Assembly: GCA_030043865.1 (NCBI GenBank) | Contig: JASHWZ010000142.1 | Coordinates: 1-7,243 of the forward strand | Direction of reading: 5' to 3' | Source: Thermoplasmata archaeon | Lineage (GTDB): Archaea; Thermoplasmatota; Thermoplasmata; Lutacidiplasmatales; UBA184 | DNA length: 7,243 nucleotides | In this document: positions 6,003-7,243 of the stretch, one piece after another | Layout: each line of letters begins with the position of its first letter | How positions within the stretch are numbered: the stretch's first letter is position 1 | Notes under the pieces: model-generated | The model's input: the letters and a program-made list of their open reading frames with translations, nothing else | Databases searched by the model: none | What the model was told of the DNA's origin: nothing | Position numbers and translations under genes: made by a program

Positions 6003-6905
6003 TCAGCCGAGGCCGTGCACGGCCCAGACCGGACCGAGCGGGAGGAACAGCGCCAGCGCGACGCCCGCGAGGTAGACCGCCCCGAGGGCGAAGTGGCGCC
6101 GGAACGGCACGCGGGTCGCGGTCGGGTGGCGGAGGAGCGCCGCGTCCGTGACGGCGGCGATCGCCGCCATCGCGACGAGCGCTCCGAAGTACTCGAACGG
6201 GAGGCCGACCGCGAGCCCGAAGAGCACGAGCAGTCCCAGCGCGAGCGCGTGGAGCGCGGGCACCAGGCGGGCCGACCGTTCGGGACCGAGGCGGACCGGC
6301 ACCGAATAGAGGCCGAGCGCCCGGTCGCTCTCCAGGTCGCCGAGGCTGTGCACCGTCTCGAACGCCGTGCCCCACGCGAGCAGGGCGCCGACCGCGTAGA
6401 GCACGAACGGTGGCAGCTCGCCGCGGACCGCGATGTAGACCGCCGCCGGCGTGATCGCCTCGACCAGCCCGAGGAAGGCGGTCGTGAACGTCGTCACGCG
6501 CTTCGTGTAGCTGTAGCCGACGAGGATCGCGATCGCGACCGGGGCGAGGACGCCGGCGAGCGGGTTGAGCAGCCAGGCGGCGACGATCAGGACCGCCGCG
6601 TTCGCCGCCGCGAAGCCGAGCGCGAAGGACGCCGAGCCCCGGCCCGAGGGGAGGAGCCGGTCGCGGGTGCGCGGGTTCCGCGCGTCGAGCGCGCGGTCGG
6701 CCCAGCGGTTGAAGCTGTGACCGGTGTTGCGCGCCGCGACGAACGCGATCACGACCAGGAGGAGCGTGCGCCAGGTCGGGAGGCCGTTCGCGGCGAGCAG
6801 GAGGAACGCGAGTGCGAACGGCAGGTTCAACCCCAGGTTCTGGATCTCGAGGAACCGCCCGACCTCCCTCACCGCCCCGGGCGGCGGCGCGCCGGCGGCG
6901 CTCAC
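6003..6905 (-). CDS. mqnP: UbiA-family prenyltransferase, MqnP-like (menaquinone biosynthesis)
   Basis: This is a hydrophobic integral membrane protein of about 300 residues with roughly eight or nine membrane segments, normal for UbiA enzymes. Both prenyl-diphosphate/magnesium motifs are present: N-x3-D-x3-D as NRWADRALD at residues 66-74, followed by ARNPRTRDR, and D-x3-D as DLESD at 190-194, followed by RALGLYSVPVRLG. The NRxxDRxxDAxNPRT pattern is typical of the MqnP group, which prenylates the naphthoate precursor in the futalosine menaquinone pathway. A 4-hydroxybenzoate or other aromatic prenyltransferase is the alternative. I place the start at the GTG at 6905, whose GTGA overlaps the stop of the preceding ubiD-like gene. 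A GTG at 6872 is the other in-frame choice, and the frame open further upstream is shadow of the ubiD-like gene. The neighbouring decarboxylase strengthens the menaquinone assignment. Confidence 0.82.
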   Translation of the reverse strand: MSAAGAPPPGAVREVGRFLEIQNLGLNLPFALAFLLLAANGLPTWRTLLLVVIAFVAARNTGHSFNRWADRALDARNPRTRDRLLPSGRGSASFALGFAAANAAVLIVAAWLLNPLAGVLAPVAIAILVGYSYTKRVTTFTTAFLGLVEAITPAAVYIAVRGELPPFVLYAVGALLAWGTAFETVHSLGDLESDRALGLYSVPVRLGPERSARLVPALHALALGLLVLFGLAVGLPFEYFGALVAMAAIAAVTDAALLRHPTATRVPFRRHFALGAVYLAGVALALFLPLGPVWAVHGLG

Positions 6906-7243
6906 CGGCCCGGTCGGCCGAGGATCGACGCGAGCGCGGGGTCCGCGCGGATCGCCTCCTCCGCGGCCCGGGACGCGGCGGAGTCCGACCGGATCTCCTC
7001 GGGCCACGCGCGCGGGAAGCCGTCCTCCGGACGCTTGCGGGTCGCGTCGATCCCGACCTTGCCTCCGAGGTTCGGCACGGGGTTTGAGATCGACAGCTGG
7101 TCGACCGGCCCCTCGACGAGCTCGAGGTCGCGCGCGGGGTCGGCCTGGAGGCCGACCCGGTAGAGCACCTCCGAGAGGTCGTGCGGGTTCACGTCGTCGT
7201 CGACGACGATGAGGTACCGTACGAACATCATCTGCCCGAGGCC
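6902..7243 (-). CDS. UbiD-family decarboxylase, C-terminal part (5' end outside window)
   Basis: The last 113 residues of a UbiD-type protein are present; the frame is open to the window edge, so the ATGs at 7231 and 7228 are internal. The segment MMFVRYLIVVDDDVNPHDL, then EVLYRV near fragment residues 5-29, GGKVGIDATRK about 40 residues later, and FPRAWPEEI are characteristic of the C-terminal domain of UbiD decarboxylases. These enzymes use prenylated FMN to decarboxylate aromatic or polyprenylated substrates. The active-site region lies mostly outside the window. Its four-base overlap with the MqnP-like prenyltransferase makes MqnL, the futalosine-pathway decarboxylase, the likeliest role, but other UbiD substrates cannot be excluded. 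Confidence 0.85.
   Translation of the reverse strand, partial: GLGQMMFVRYLIVVDDDVNPHDLSEVLYRVGLQADPARDLELVEGPVDQLSISNPVPNLGGKVGIDATRKRPEDGFPRAWPEEIRSDSAASRAAEEAIRADPALASILGRPGR

Noticed and set aside
4024..6075. Long plus-strand open frame of 683 codons opposite arcS and the small gene
   Set aside because: Its translation is rich in Arg, Glu, Gly and Pro with no recognisable domain. It lies antisense to arcS, which has clear motifs. Long antisense frames are expected at this GC content.

Overview
The window reads as high-GC archaeal chromosome. Three things point to Archaea: an archaeosine synthase gene (archaeosine is an archaeal tRNA base), a TATA/BRE-type promoter placed for a leaderless transcript, and a PhoU protein of the archaeal kind. 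A high-GC Thermoplasmatota-like lineage is my best guess, but the sequence alone does not prove it. No mobile element, CRISPR array or rRNA is visible, and coding density is very high.

Left part, plus strand (1-1901): the 3' end of a Ppx/GppA-type exopolyphosphatase gene runs into two tandem genes for thymidylate-kinase-like P-loop proteins. Both junctions overlap by 11 bases, so the three genes form one tightly coupled operon. The two kinase-like proteins are diverged paralogues. The first has an intact Walker A lysine and the second has arginine there. Neither has the usual dTMP-kinase substrate motifs, so their substrate is unknown.

Middle, minus strand (1867-3584): a PhoU-domain gene followed 64 bases later by a SixA-type phosphohistidine phosphatase gene. 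They converge on the kinase operon, and the sixA end overlaps the second kinase gene by 35 bases. The pair appears to be driven by a TATA/BRE promoter in a roughly 50-base AT-rich island at about 3536-3584. Together, Ppx, the two kinase-like proteins, SixA and PhoU look like a phosphate/polyphosphate neighbourhood.

Right part, minus strand (3651-7243): read in transcription order, this holds a UbiD-family decarboxylase (5' end outside the window), an MqnP/UbiA-type prenyltransferase, a small unknown protein of about 117 residues with a possible promoter of its own, archaeosine synthase ArcS, and tRNA-Val(UAC). UbiD and MqnP overlap by four bases and probably act in menaquinone synthesis by the futalosine route. 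The last four codons and the stop codon of arcS lie inside the 5' end of the tRNA gene. The G of that TAG stop is tRNA nucleotide 15, the base that ArcS modifies.

The points most worth following up are the two atypical kinase paralogues in the polyphosphate operon and the arcS/tRNA-Val overlap.
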